Positions 1 through 10,087 of a stretch of 64,000 nt of DNA are shown piece after piece. A program made the translations under genes and the position numbers. Each line of letters starts with the position of its first letter. Position 1 is the first letter of the stretch. Below the pieces are notes generated by a model that did no database searches, was not told where the DNA came from, and saw only the letters and a program-made list of their open reading frames with translations. Where the stretch lies: NCBI RefSeq assembly GCF_024124765.2, contig NZ_JAMXSR020000002.1, positions 3,430,001 through 3,494,000 on the forward strand. The letters run 5' to 3'. This stretch comes from Sphingomonas sp. H160509 (GTDB lineage Bacteria > Pseudomonadota > Alphaproteobacteria > Sphingomonadales > Sphingomonadaceae).

Positions 1-66
1 GTTGATGGCATGGCTGACATCGCGCACGTGGGCGCGGCGATCGCTGCGATTCTAGACAAAAAGTAA
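1..66 (+). CDS. C-terminal end of an unidentified protein
   Basis: The first 21 codons are open and end in TAA at 64-66. The peptide is short, partly hydrophobic and Ala/Ile-rich, and ends in Asp-Lys-Lys. The gene starts outside the window. The fragment carries no motif that identifies a family, so no function is assigned. Confidence 0.5.
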   Translation, partial: VDGMADIAHVGAAIAAILDKK

Positions 67-417
67 GCGTGTTCCCCTGGGGGGGGGGCGGGGCGCAATC
101 TGGGTCCCCACCCTCACACCCTTTCCGTCATCCCGGCGCACGCCGGGACCCACGGATACGGCGGACCAAGCGAGAGCGTGCTACCACTTCCCACTCCGCA
201 ACCATGGGTCCCGGCGTGCGCCGGGATGACGGGGTAGGAGTGGGGCAGCTGACTGAGGCGCTTTCGTCTCAGGCCGACCACAACATCAACATGACGAAAT
301 TGTCACCCCTCGGTCATCGCCCTGACCCCCGCCCGATCCTAGAACGAACACGTGGCCAGCAACGGTCGCATGAGTTTCCAGAGATCGGTGCCCGTCACTC
401 CCGGGGGTACCGTGGGG
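67..417. other. Intergenic region with a poly-G tract and one repeat
   Basis: No gene is recognised here. The region has a run of ten G at 79-88, where read accuracy will be poor, a bipartite inverted repeat at 126-232, and ordinary sequence up to the hairpin at 418. Open frames across it follow the repeat arms and resemble no protein. Confidence 0.6.
126..232. repeat. Bipartite inverted repeat, family F, copy 1
   Basis: The left arm (126-153) reads cgtcatcccggcgcacgccg and continues into gggaccca. The right arm (204-232) is its reverse complement, ending in gggatgac. Each arm also holds a short internal palindrome. Similar arms occur at 19886-19976 and 63647-63697. This is a REP/MITE-like intergenic element with no coding content. 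Confidence 0.75.
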
Positions 418-450
418 GGCCGGCGGGAAGGGTTCTTTCCGCCGGCCTTT
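418..450. terminator. Strong hairpin upstream of the response regulator
   Basis: Positions 418-430 pair with 435-447 to form a 13-bp, GC-rich stem (one G-T pair) with a four-base loop, followed by TTT. It could end transcription of the partial upstream gene or act in the leader of the two-component operon. The T-tract is short, so termination efficiency is uncertain. Confidence 0.55.
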
Positions 451-508
451 CCGTTTATAAGGGCAGGAGATGGTGACCGAAATCGGTGGCAGGGAAGGTG
501 ATACCGCG

Positions 509-1203
509 TTGAGCCGCAAGATCCTGATCGTCGAGGACGACGCCTCGACATCCGCCTATCTTGCCAAGGGCCTGGCTGAGGCCGGCCATGCAATCGAAGC
601 GTGTGCAGACGGCCGCGACGGCCTGTTCCTGGCAAGCGAGGGCATCTTCGACCTCATCATCGCGGATCGCATGCTGCCGGGCCTGGATGGCCTGTCTATG
701 GTCAGCGCGATCCGCGCCGCGGGCATCGCGACGCCCGTACTGATCCTGTCCGCACTCGCCGCCGTCGACGACCGGGTCGACGGTCTCAAGGCAGGTGCCG
801 ACGATTATCTGTGCAAGCCCTTCTCGTTCGCCGAGCTCTCCGCACGGATCGAGGCCATGCTCCGCCGCTCCGATCGCGCTGCGACCGAACCGCAGAAAAC
901 CAAGCTCTCCGTCGGCGACCCTTGGAAATCGATCTGCTCGCCCGCGCGGTGTCGCGTGCCGGCCGCTCGATCCCGCTTGGCGCCCGTGAGTTCAACCTGC
1001 TCGAATTTCTCGCCCGCCATGCCGGCCAGGTGGTGACCCGCACGATGATGCTCGAGAAGATCTGGAATTACCATTTCGACCCGGGCTCGAACGTGGTCGA
1101 CGTCCATATCGGCCGTCTCCGCCGCAAGCTCGAGGAAGGTTTCCCGACGCCGATCCTCCACACGGTCCGCGGCGCAGGCTATCGGCTCGCCGTAGAAGGG
1201 TGA
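509..1203 (+). CDS. OmpR-family response regulator (one frameshift)
   Basis: DNA-binding response regulator of a two-component pair. The receiver domain starts at residue 4, with acidic pair D10/D11, phospho-acceptor D53, S81 and K103 followed by Pro. The OmpR winged helix fills the C-terminal half and ends in the typical RGAGYRL. A TTG start at 509 is preferred: it follows agggaagg by ten bases and places KILIVEDD at the usual N-terminus. An ATG at 470 has its purine run directly against it. A C is missing in the CCC run near 918-920; restoring it gives 231 aa. The stop overlaps the kinase start by four bases, so the two are translationally coupled. Confidence 0.85.
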
Positions 1204-2547
1204 TTCGCCTTTCGGTAACAGCCCGAATCGCGCTGCTCTCGATCGCGCTGGCGCTGATCTCCAATCTCGCGCTGGTCGGCTTCGTCTGGAAGACCACCAG
1301 CGCCGACGCGATCGACGCGATCCGGCGCGAGACCACCGAGCAATCGGAAGCCCTGCGCGCGGTCTGGCGTAACGGCGGCCTCCCCGCGATCCGCCAGGCG
1401 ATCGACAGCGCAGTCGTCCCTGGCGACGTATCGCTCGTGCTCGCGGTCGTCGACCCGAAGGGCAGGGCAGTCGTCGGCATTGCACCCGAACGCCTCGCAG
1501 TCCCGCTTCGCATCACGCAGTTCCGCATCGCACGACTCGGCGCCGACGAACTCTGGTCGGCACGCGAGACGGGGTACGCGCTGCATCCGCTCGGCAGCTA
1601 CTGGCTGCTGACCGGTCGCAATCTCGACCTGATCGCCGCGGAGGAACGCGCGATCGAACGCGCGCTCGCGGTCGCCGTGTTCCTGTCGCTCGCGCTTGGC
1701 GTGGTCGGAGGGCTCGTCCTCACGCGCTACGTCAGCCGCCGTCTCGACGGCATCGCCAAGGCGATCGAGGCAGCCGGTGAAGGCGATCTCTCTCGCCGGG
1801 TCGACATGATTGCGGGGGGCGGCGATGCGTTCGACCGCCTTGCCGCGCGCCTCAACGTCATGCTTGGCAAGCTCGAAGGCGTGATGGCCGAACTTCGGAT
1901 CGTCACCGATAGTCTCGCGCACGACCTCCGCTCCCCCGCTCGCACGCCTGCGCACCAAGACCGAGCAGGCGGTGCTGATCGCCGATCCCGACGCTCGGGA
2001 GGCGGCGCTGGGCGGCCTCCTGGTCGAAACCGACCTGGTGATGAGGATGCTGACGATGGTGATCGAGATCAGCCGCTCGGGCTCGGTTTCGCGCGACCGC
2101 TTCATCGAGGTATCGCCCGCGAACCTGCTCGAAGAGATCGGCGAACTCTACGCGCCTGTCGCGGAGGACGCGGGGCTCGTCTTTACGATCGCGATCGACG
2201 ACCGCCCGCCACCAATGAAACTGCACCGCGAACTCATCAGTCAGGCGATCACCAACCTGATCGACAACGCGCTCCGCCACGGTGCCGGCGGTGGCGAAGT
2301 CACGCTGCGGATCGTCCACCGCACCGACGGCGTCGCGATCCAGGTCGAGGACCGGGGCCCCGGCATCGCCGCCTCCGACCGCGCCCAGGCGTTGAAGCGC
2401 TTCGGCCGCCTCGACAGCGCCCGCTCGACGCCCGGTGCGGGACTTGGCATGGCGCTGATCGAAGCGGTAGCGCGCCTGCACGATGGCCACTTCGAACTCG
2501 CCGACAACGCGCCGGGCTTGGTCGCGCGCATAGTCCTCCCAGTCTGA
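1200..2547 (+). CDS. Sensor histidine kinase (one frameshift)
   Basis: Membrane-bound partner of the preceding regulator. TM1 spans about residues 8-30, a periplasmic sensor region follows to about 155, TM2 spans about 157-178, then HAMP. The H-box is LAHDLRSP with phospho-His at residue 241. The N box (NLIDNALRHG), G1 (EDRGPGI) and G2 (GAGLGM) of the ATPase domain are all present. It starts with GTG at 1200. An extra C in the five-C run at 1933-1937 breaks the frame just after the H-box; removing it gives 448 aa. The stop lies directly against a family A repeat. The signal is unknown; the next gene is a carboxylate-type transporter, which hints at a ligand but proves nothing. Confidence 0.85.
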
Positions 2548-2666
2548 TCCTCCCCCGCAAGGGGAGGTGGCTGGCGCTTGCCAGACGGAGGGGGAGGAAA
2601 GGCTAACCTCGGTTGCGTGTCCTCCCCCTCCGTCGCTCCGCGCCACCTCCCCTGGCGGGGGAGGAT
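2548..2666. repeat. Bipartite inverted repeat, family A, copy 1
   Basis: The left arm begins atcctcccccgcaaggggag and the right arm is its imperfect reverse complement ending in gggggaggat. The whole 119-bp unit can fold into one long hairpin. It begins at the base after the kinase TGA and fills most of the gap to the transporter gene. Other copies lie at 13935, 55585 and 61025. Confidence 0.8.
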
Positions 2667-2717
2667 TAGCAGTGGCAATCGGTTGACCCCGAGGACGACC
2701 GCGGCGAGACCGTGTCC

Positions 2718-3976
2718 ATGACGACGCTTGCCTCCCACCGCCGCATCCTCGCCGCCAGCCTGGTCGGCACCGCAGTCGAGTTCTACGACTTCTACATCTA
2801 CGCGACCGCAGCGGCACTGGTGTTCGGGCCGCTGTTCTTCTCGGGCCAGTCCGCGTCGGCGCAGTTGCTGCTGAGCTATGCGACGTTCGGCCTCGCCTTC
2901 GTCGCGCGCCCAGTCGGCGCGATCGTGTTCGGGCATTTTGGCGATCGGATCGGGCGCAAGTCCACCCTCGTCGCATCGCTGTTGTTGATGGGCGGATCGA
3001 CCGTCGGCATCGCGTTTCTCCCCACTTATGCGCAGGTCGGCTGGATCGCTCCGGCGCTGCTGTGCCTGATGCGGCTCGGGCAAGGGCTCGGGCTTGGCGG
3101 CGAATGGGGCGGGGCAGCCTTGCTGGCGGTCGAGAACGCGCCGCCGCACCGCAAGAACACCTGGGGCATGTTCCCGCCGCTCGGCGCACCGGTGGGCTTC
3201 CTCGCCGCCAACGGGCTGTTCCTGATCATCGGCCTCGTGCTCGACGAGGCGCAGTTCATCGCCTGGGGCTGGCGGATTCCGTTCCTGCTCAGCACGATCC
3301 TTGTCGGACTCGGCCTGTGGGTACGGTTGAAACTGACCGAGACGCCAGCGTTTCTGGAAGCGGAAGCGACCGAGGCACTCCCAAGGTGCCGATCGCGACG
3401 TTGCTGACGCAGCACCTCCGCGCGACGCTGGCGGGCACGTTCGGCGTCATAGCATGTTTCGCGCTGTTCTACCTCGCGACCGCGTTCGCGCTGGGTTACG
3501 GCACCAAGACGCTCGGCTATTCGCGCGAGGCGTTCCTCGGCGTCGAACTCGTCGCGATCTGGTTCCTGGCGGGCGGCGTGATCGTAGCCAGCGTGCTCGC
3601 GGACCGGCATTCCGCAGCACGAATGCTCGCGATCGGGTTTGCCGGGTGCATCGGTGTCGGCGCGCTGATGGGGCCGATGCTGGGCTCCGGATCGCTCTTC
3701 ACGGTGTGGCTGTGGCTGTCGGGCGCACTGTTCGTGATGGGGTTCGCCTACGGCCCGCTCGGCGGTTGGTTGCCGAGCCTGTTTCCGGCGGGGGTTCGCT
3801 ACACCGGCGTGTCGATGACGTTCAACCTTGGCGGCGTGCTCGGCGGTGCACTCGCGCCGATCGTCGCGGAGGCATTGGCCCCGCATGGGTTGTGGCTGGT
3901 TGGTGGGTATCTGATGGCGGCCGGGGTGCTGAGCCTTGGCGGGCTGCTGATCCTTGGCCGCACGACCGACAAATAG
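2718..3976 (+). CDS. MHS-family (major facilitator) carboxylate/H+ symporter (one frameshift)
   Basis: Inner-membrane transporter of the metabolite:H+ symporter branch of the major facilitator superfamily. The N-terminal GTAVEFYDFYIY and the loop GDRIGRK between TM2 and TM3 are hallmarks of this branch. RLGQGLGLGGEWGG is the conserved TM4 signature. One base is missing in the CCC run near 3379-3381; restoring it gives 419 aa with about 12 membrane segments. ATG at 2718 is chosen over an in-frame GTG at 2712. Relatives carry proline/betaine, shikimate, citrate or 2-oxoglutarate; the substrate cannot be read from the sequence. A terminator hairpin follows the stop. Confidence 0.82.
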
Positions 3977-4011
3977 AATGCTCTCCCGCTTCTGCGGGAA
4001 AGCATTCTTTT
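3974..4011. terminator. Bidirectional terminator between the transporter and rsmD
   Basis: An agaatgct...gcgggaaagcattctttt hairpin of about 15 bp (one mismatch) sits between two convergent stop codons. It ends in TTTT on the plus strand and has a short A/T end on the minus strand, so it can serve both genes. Confidence 0.75.
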
Positions 4012-4555
4012 ACGCCGACACTGACCGCAACAGCGTCAGCCGGGCCTTTGCCGTGCACGCGCGTGGCGTCGACCTCGAACCCGGCCAGTTCGACGACCTC
4101 GGCCTTTGCCGTCTCCAGGCTGATCCACGTCGCCGGTCCGACCCAACCCAGCCGCGACAGCTTGTCGAGCGCGACCAGTCCGGCGCCGGTGCTGTACGGC
4201 GGGTCCATCAGGATCACGTCGAGCGGCGCCGGCGCGGGCCCGAGCGCCATCACCGACGTCGCGCGGACATCACCGCGGATCTCCAGCTTGGCGAGGTTGG
4301 CCTTGAGCGCGTCGACCGCCAGCTTGTCCGATTCGACGAACATGCACGTCGCCGCACCGCGTGAGAGCGCCTCGATTCCGAGCGCACCCCGAGCCCGCGA
4401 ACAGATCGGCGACCGCCAACCCCCTCGAAGCTTCCGACGCGGCTCGTCAGCATCGAGAACAAGGTCTCGCGCATCCGGTCGGCGGTGGGACGGGTGGTGT
4501 CACCCTTGGGCGCGGCGATCTGACGGCCGCGGTACAGTCCTGCGATGATCCGCAT
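4010..4555 (-). CDS. rsmD: 16S rRNA (guanine966-N2)-methyltransferase RsmD (three frameshifts)
   Basis: Methylates G966 of 16S rRNA in the 30S subunit with S-adenosylmethionine. The N-terminus MRIIAGLYRGR, the SAM-binding FAGSGALGIEA and the catalytic DPPY are diagnostic. Three extra bases break the frame: in the C-runs at 4420-4424 and 4387-4390, and in the TTT at 4047-4049. Correcting all three gives 180 aa, the normal family length, ending at TAA (4010-4012). Its ATG overlaps the stop of the upstream pseudouridine synthase as TGATG, so the two are coupled. Frame-intact reading without correction would falsely fuse it to that gene. Confidence 0.88.
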
Positions 4556-6140
4556 CAGCGCTTCCCCTCCACGTGGTGCACGGGGCGGATGACCGCGCCC
4601 TCCCGACGGACCCTTGCCAGGCGCAGTAGGACGACTGCCGCGCTCAGGCCGCGCGGGACCCTCCGACCGCACCGGCCTTGGCTCGGCACCCGGACGCCCG
4701 CTGGCACTCCGCGCCGCACGCTTGTCGAGCGAGCTGCGTCCCCGCGAATCGTCGGCCTGCGGACGGAAGCCCCGCGGCTGCTCCTGACGCTGCACCGTAG
4801 CGCCCGCACCGACGCGCGACGGCGCAGCGCGCTCCCGCGGCGGCTTGGCGGCGCGGAAATGCTTGATCTTCGGGCTCGTGCTCAGTTCCTCGCCACGATC
4901 CGCACGCTCCTGCCGCACATACGGCTTGGACGTCTCGCCACTCGTCGGCCGGGCGTGATGCGTCCCGCTCGGCCGCGCGGCGTTGCGCGTATCGGGCCGC
5001 GCCCAGGGGATCGTTGACGTCGCCGCGCTGCATCGCCGCGGTCGGACGGATCCGCTCCGGACGCGCCGGGCGCGAAGGCCGATCGGTCGGTACAGCACCG
5101 CTCGAAAAACCCGAACTCGCGGGCGCCGCATATGGACTACGAACCGGTGTGCGCGCACTACCGACGGCAGGTCGCGCACCCGAGACCGGACGCGCGCCCG
5201 GCGCCGGTCGCGTCGTCGCAGCAGGCCGCGGCGCATTGCTGCCCCGTTGGCTAGACCGCGCGCCGATCCCGGCACCCGCACCGGCACTCGCGCTGATCCC
5301 AATGTTCGCGCGCGCACCCGGACCCTCGGGTTTGCCCTTCGCCAGTTCCTTCTGGAACGCGACGACGTCGTGCTGCAGCACTTCGCCGATCTGTCCCGGC
5401 GCAAGATCGCCGAGCACGAACGGGCCATAGCGCGTGCGGATCAGTCGCGAGACCTGCAATCCGAGATGTTCCAGCACGCGGCGGACTTCGCGGTTCTTAC
5501 CCTCGGTCAGGATCATCTCGATCCAGACGTTCGCGCCAGTGCGACGCTCGATATTCGCGTTGATCGAGCCGTAGCGGACGCCCTCGATCTCGATCCCCTC
5601 GATCAGTTCCTCAAGCTGCGGCTGCGTGATGTTGCCGTAAGCACGCGCACGATAGGCACGTTCGACACCCGTCGCAGGCAGTTCGAGCTGGCGCTTGAGG
5701 CCACCATCGGTGGTCATCAGCAACAGCCCCTCGGTGTTGAGATCGAGCCGACCGACCGGCACGAGCCGCGGAAGATCCTGTGGCAGGCGATCGTAGATCG
5801 TCGTGCGGCCGGCGGGATCGCGCTCGGTGACGAGCAGCCCGGTCGGCTTGTGATACAGGAACAGCCGCGCCGAACTCGGAGCCTCGACCGGGTCGCCATC
5901 GACCGTCACGCCGTTGAGGTTGCGCAGGATGGTCGCGGGCGTGTCGAGAATGCTGCCGTTGAGCGCGACGCGGCCCTCGGCGATCATCCGCTCGATATCG
6001 CGGCGCGAGGCGATTCCGGCGCGCGCGAGCAGCTTGGCGATACGGTCGCCCTTGATCGGTGCGGTCGGCGTTTCGGTGGAGGTTGCGGGCGCGTCGTTCG
6101 ACGGGCTGGCAGTCGGGTTATCGTCTTTTGAAGTCGTCAT
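4555..6140 (-). CDS. RluB/RsuA-family rRNA pseudouridine synthase with long basic tail (two frameshifts)
   Basis: Converts uridine to pseudouridine in ribosomal RNA. An N-terminal S4 RNA-binding domain (about residues 31-78) precedes the synthase core, which has the catalytic motif GRLDLNTEG with Asp133. After about residue 275 the protein becomes a disordered Arg/Pro/Ala/Gly-rich tail of about 250 residues, commonly seen in alphaproteobacterial homologues. Extra bases near 4950-4990 and at the CCC runs 4598-4604 shift the frame in the tail. Corrected length is about 527 aa, with a stop overlapping the rsmD start. Confidence 0.82.
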
Positions 6141-6260
6141 GGCGCGGCTGATACTATGGATCGACGCTCAGCGCGAAAATATTTGCGACCGTTCGTGCGG
6201 CGGTGCGTTAGAACTCGCGAGCGTAACGACCTTTCGTTCGCGTCCGGGGGCCTGTCGGCA

Positions 6261-6692
6261 ATGTTGTTCGGGAAGAAGAAGCGGCAGATTGTCCGGCTTT
6301 TGGTAGTCGAGGACGAACCGCTGGTCGCGTTCGATACCGAATATTTCCTAACCGACGCGAAGTTCACGATCGTCGCGACGATCGACCGGGTCGCTGAGGC
6401 CTTGCCGATCCTGGCGAGCGACACGGTGATCGATCTGGTGCTCGTCGACGTGAACCTGGCGGACGGTTCAGGCATCGACGTAGCGCGCGCGGCACATGCC
6501 CGCGGCGTGCCAGTGATGTTCGTGACGGGAAGCTGCCCGGTCGAGGCGACGACGCTCGCCGCCGGCTGCATGGCCAAGCCGTATATGCCGCGCGACCTGA
6601 TCGCGGCGATCGAGGCGATCGAGGCGATGCTCGGTGGCGGCAAGCCGACGCGCGTGCCGTCTGGCTTCACGTTGTTTCCGCGGACGGCGTGA
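6261..6692 (+). CDS. Single-domain response regulator
   Basis: A 143-aa protein consisting only of a CheY-like receiver domain: acidic triad VVEDE, phospho-acceptor D63 in LVDVNL, T89 and K106 followed by Pro. There is no output domain, so it probably works by protein contact or as a phosphate sink. The open frame extends back to 6156, but ATG 6261 is chosen because residues before MLFGKKKR are unlike any receiver protein. It is divergent from the pseudouridine synthase. No partner kinase is adjacent. Confidence 0.75.
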   Translation: MLFGKKKRQIVRLLVVEDEPLVAFDTEYFLTDAKFTIVATIDRVAEALPILASDTVIDLVLVDVNLADGSGIDVARAAHARGVPVMFVTGSCPVEATTLAAGCMAKPYMPRDLIAAIEAIEAMLGGGKPTRVPSGFTLFPRTA

Positions 6693-6744
6693 CGCTCGTC
6701 GGCTAACGTCTTCCCTCGTTCGGACAGCGCGCTATGGTTAGCGC

Positions 6745-8115
6745 ATGTCCATCGATACCGTCGCTCCCGATCCCGTCGAACGCCGTTCCGTTCTCGCAAC
6801 GCTCGCGCCGTACCTTCGGCCTAGGCCGATCGCCGCGTTGCTGCTCGGCATATCGAGCGGCTTTCCGCTCGCCCTGTTGCTCGGGACGATGGGCTATTGG
6901 CTGTCGAAGGTCGGTATCGACAAGAAGACGATCGGGTTCGCGATCGGCCTGACCACGCCGTACACGCTGAAGTTCCTGTGGGCGCCATTCATCGACCGGT
7001 TCGAGATTCCGGTGCTGACGCGCCTGGTCGGACAGCGCCGCGCATGGCTGTTCGTGGTTCAGGCGCTGTTGTTCGGCTCGGTCTGGATGCTCGGGTTCAG
7101 TGCGCCCCAAGAGCACCTCGGCGTCTTCGCGTTCTGGGCGATCGTCACCGCGTTCCTCGGCGCGACCCAGGACATCGTCATCGACGCCTATCGCATCGAG
7201 ATCCTGCCTGAGGACGAACTCCCGCACGGTACCGCCAACAACCAGTTCGGCTACCGTCTCGGCAACCTGGCTGCAGGCGTCGGCACGATCGCGATTGCCT
7301 CGTCTGAAGGCCTGGGGCTGGGCTGGGCGCTCGGCTACGGCCTGACCGCGTTCTGCGTCATCCCCGGCGCACTAGCCGCTCTTTGGGCCGGGCGGGGCCT
7401 CCACGATCGCGTGCTCGCCAAGCAGCCGCACGAGACCCGCGGGCGCTGGCTCGAAGACACGATCATCGGCCCGTTCCGCGAATTCTTCCAGCGGCGCGGC
7501 GCGGTGCTGATCCTGCTGTTCGTGCTGATCTACAAGCTCGGCGACGCGATGGGGCAGGGGATGCTGAACCCGATGATCGTCGAGCTCGGGTTCAGTGACA
7601 CCGAGTTCATCGCGATCAACAAGCTCGTCGGTTTCTGGGGGCTGATCGTCGGCACCGCGCTTGGCGCGCCGTTCATGGCGTGGCTCGGTCTCGGCCGCGC
7701 GCTGTTCGTCTCGGGCGTGCTGATGATGCTGAGCAACTTCACCTTCGTGATCCTCGCCTGGCACGGCCATTCGAACACGTGGCTGACGATCGCGGTGGCG
7801 ACGGAGCAGGTGACCAGCGGTATCGGCCTGACCGTGTTCGTGACGTATCTCTCGGGCCTGTCGAACCTCGCCTACACCGCGACCCAGTTCGCGCTGCTGT
7901 CCTCGTTCGCCGCGGTCGGGCGGACGTGGCTGGCGGCCCCCGCCGGCTATGCCGCCACAGCGCTCGGGTGGCCGGGGTTCTGGATGCTGACGATGGTCGT
8001 CGCGATCCCCGGCCTCGTGCTGTTGTGGATCTTGTGGCGGCAGGGGTTCGTGGTCGAGAGCGTCCGCCGGGCGCGCGCAGACCAAACCCCGGACTCCCCA
8101 GCCGCTACACCGTGA
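6745..8115 (+). CDS. AmpG-like MFS permease
   Basis: Inner-membrane transporter of 456 aa with about 12-14 helices. The opening LLLGISSGFPLALLLGTMGYWL and the motif GATQDIVIDAYRIE are characteristic of AmpG, which imports anhydromuropeptides from the periplasm for cell-wall recycling. Frame intact. Sphingomonads carry several AmpG paralogues, so true muropeptide transport is likely but not certain. No beta-lactamase or amidase gene is adjacent. The stop overlaps the 3' end of the convergent DUF6628 gene by 11 bases. Confidence 0.82.
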   Translation: MSIDTVAPDPVERRSVLATLAPYLRPRPIAALLLGISSGFPLALLLGTMGYWLSKVGIDKKTIGFAIGLTTPYTLKFLWAPFIDRFEIPVLTRLVGQRRAWLFVVQALLFGSVWMLGFSAPQEHLGVFAFWAIVTAFLGATQDIVIDAYRIEILPEDELPHGTANNQFGYRLGNLAAGVGTIAIASSEGLGLGWALGYGLTAFCVIPGALAALWAGRGLHDRVLAKQPHETRGRWLEDTIIGPFREFFQRRGAVLILLFVLIYKLGDAMGQGMLNPMIVELGFSDTEFIAINKLVGFWGLIVGTALGAPFMAWLGLGRALFVSGVLMMLSNFTFVILAWHGHSNTWLTIAVATEQVTSGIGLTVFVTYLSGLSNLAYTATQFALLSSFAAVGRTWLAAPAGYAATALGWPGFWMLTMVVAIPGLVLLWILWRQGFVVESVRRARADQTPDSPAATP

Positions 8116-8581
8116 TCGGGCGCCCCTCGTCGGCGAAGGCCGCTGCGACCGCGGCGGCGCTGGCGAGGACGCCGTCGATGCGACGGACGCCGAGCAGGTC
8201 GGCCATCAGATAGCGTGCGGTCTCGGGCGCGGTCTCGACGCGCGCGAGCACTGACAGCATCGCCGATTCCGCCGGCGTCATCCGCGCGCAGCAGCACGGG
8301 GCGATCGCGATCGTACCCGCCGAGGTGCCGGCTAGGTCGGCCATCAGCGCCCTCAGCAGCACCAGCGGGCGACGGAAGCCTTGTCCGAACGCGGTGAACA
8401 TCGTGTGCGAGGCACGGGCATCGGCGAGGCCGTGCGCGCCCATGCGCCGCATCGCGAACAGGGCGATTCGCGCGTTTTCACAAGGCGGTAGCGCATGGGG
8501 CAGCAGCGAGGTCGCGCTGACGATGGTCTGTGTCGAGGCGGCCGTCGAGTTGGTCGTCGAATTGGGGCGGGTATCGGTCAT
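8105..8581 (-). CDS. DUF6628-type conserved hypothetical protein
   Basis: A 158-aa protein that I associate with the sphingomonad family DUF6628. The N-terminal 20 residues are Thr/Ser/Asn-rich. The conserved core has LPPCENARIALFAMRRM, a helical stretch around RPLVLLRALMADLA, and a three-Cys motif IAPCCCARMT that might bind metal. No enzyme motif or clear signal peptide is visible and the function is unknown. The start at 8581 lies downstream of a TATTGA-TAG-TCAATA palindrome. Confidence 0.65.
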   Translation of the reverse strand: MTDTRPNSTTNSTAASTQTIVSATSLLPHALPPCENARIALFAMRRMGAHGLADARASHTMFTAFGQGFRRPLVLLRALMADLAGTSAGTIAIAPCCCARMTPAESAMLSVLARVETAPETARYLMADLLGVRRIDGVLASAAAVAAAFADEGRPITV

Positions 8582-8623
8582 TCACGCGACTCCGTGGTGG
8601 TGCCCACAAAGTCGCCCGTTGGT

Positions 8624-8638
8624 TATTGATAGTCAATA
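8624..8638. promoter_or_regulatory. Perfect 6-3-6 palindrome upstream of the DUF6628 gene
   Basis: TATTGA-TAG-TCAATA is an exact inverted repeat 43-57 bases upstream of the DUF6628 start, in an AT-rich patch of an otherwise GC-rich region. The position suits an operator for that gene. It also lies just past the end of folC and could be coincidental. No regulator family is assigned. Confidence 0.3.
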
Positions 8639-8649
8639 GCAATAAGAAC

Positions 8650-9968
8650 TTAGTCCGGTGGTTGGTCGTTTGCGGCGAGCACTTCACCGGCGAGGTAGAG
8701 CGAACCGGCGATCAGCACGAGTTGCGGCTGGTCGGTTTGTGCGGCGATCGCGGCTAGCGCTTCACTCGGCGTGGCGGCTGTTCCAGCGGTCTTTCCGAAC
8801 GATCGGGCGAGCGTCGCAAGTCCCTCGGGCGCGTGATGGGCGTGGCCGGGGACGGGAATGGCGATGACGTGGCCGACCGAAGGCGACAGGATGCGGATCA
8901 CGGCGTCCGCATCCTTGTTCGCGAGCATGCCGAGGATCAGCGTCACCGGGCGGCCCTTGGCGAGCGTCCGCAGCGCGCGCGCGACCGGTTGCGCGGCGTT
9001 GGGATTATGTGCGCCGTCGAGCCATAGCTCGCTGCCCTTGGGCAATCGCGCGAGCAGCGGGCCATCCGACAATCGCTGCATCCGCGCGGGCCAGTGCGCC
9101 CAGTCGGCGGCGGCGCGCATGGCCGCCTCGGGAACGTGCAGCGCGCCCTGGTGACGAAGCATCGCGATCGCGAGCGCGAGGTTGCGCGACTGGTGCGCGC
9201 CGACGAGGCGGGGGCGGTTGGTGACGACCGAGAAGCCGGTGTCCTCGTAGCGGACGGTCGAGCGTGCGGTCTCGCTCGTCCAGCCGGTGCCGCGGGCGAA
9301 CACCGGCGCGCCGGCGGCATCAGCGACCGCAGCGATCTTCGCGCGGAGGGCCTTGGGATAGTCCATCGTGACGAGCGGCACGCCAGGCTTGGCGATGCCC
9401 GCCTTTTCGCCGGCGATCTCCAGAAGCGTGTCGCCGAGGAACGACTGGTGGTCGATGCCTAGCGCAGCGATGCCGGTGACGACCGGGTTGGGAATGACGT
9501 TGGTCGCATCGAGCCTGCCGCCGAGACCGACCTCGACGATCGTCGCGGCGGCGGGCGTGCGGGAGAAGGCGAGGAACGCGGCGGCGGTGGTGACTTCGAA
9601 GAAGCTCGCCTGGAGGTCGGCGGCGTGGTCGAGCACTTCCGACAGCAAGCCGGCGAGCAGGTCGTCATCGATCAGCTTGCCCGCGAGGCGGATGCGTTCG
9701 TTGAAGCGGACGAGGTGGGGCGAGGAATAGACGTGGACGCTGTGCCCGGCAGCCTCGATCGCGGCGCGGAGGAACGCGCAGGTCGAACCCTTCCCATTGG
9801 TGCCCGCGACGTGGAACACCGGGGGAGATCGAGGTGCGGGTCACCGAGGCGGCTCAGGAGCGCGGTGATGCGCTCGAGGCCGAGGATGTCGGCGCCGGGC
9901 GACAGCGCGGTGAGGCGGTCGAGCTGCGCTTGCACTGCGGGGGACGAGGACGTCGCGTGGTCGGGCAT
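8650..9968 (-). CDS. folC: Bifunctional folylpolyglutamate/dihydrofolate synthase (one frameshift)
   Basis: Cytoplasmic ATP-dependent ligase that adds glutamate to dihydropteroate and then to folates. The P-loop GTNGKGS lies at about residues 56-62, followed by the Mur-ligase central domain (VEVGLGGRLDATN, GIDHQSFLG) and C-terminal WLDGAHNP. One C is missing in the minus-strand C-run (GGGGG at 9821-9825) just before the P-loop; restoring it gives 439 aa. It is the last gene of the trpF-trpB-trpA-accD-folC block, separated from accD by a family C repeat. Confidence 0.9.
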
Positions 9969-9980
9969 TCTTCTAGACTC

Positions 9981-10080
9981 CCTCTCCCCTCCGGGGGGAG
10001 AGGGCTGGGGTGAGGGGGCTGTTCCGGACGTAGCGCCTGTGGCCGCCCCTCACCCCGACCCTCTCCCCGGAGGGAGAGGG
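9981..10080. repeat. Bipartite inverted repeat, family C
   Basis: The left arm, with cctctcccctccggggggag, and the right arm ccctctccccggagggagag face each other across about 35 bases and can pair along nearly their whole length. It sits between accD and folC. It resembles families A and B in design but differs in sequence. Confidence 0.7.
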
Positions 10081-10087
10081 GGCAGTG

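Noticed and set aside
126..232. CRISPR-like repeats in intergenic elements
   Set aside because: Each element has only two arms, inverted rather than direct, and no spacer series or cas genes occur.
4250..5428. Single frame joining the pseudouridine synthase tail to RsmD
   Set aside because: It results from indels in G/C runs. With correction the two proteins separate at a TGATG overlap with normal lengths.
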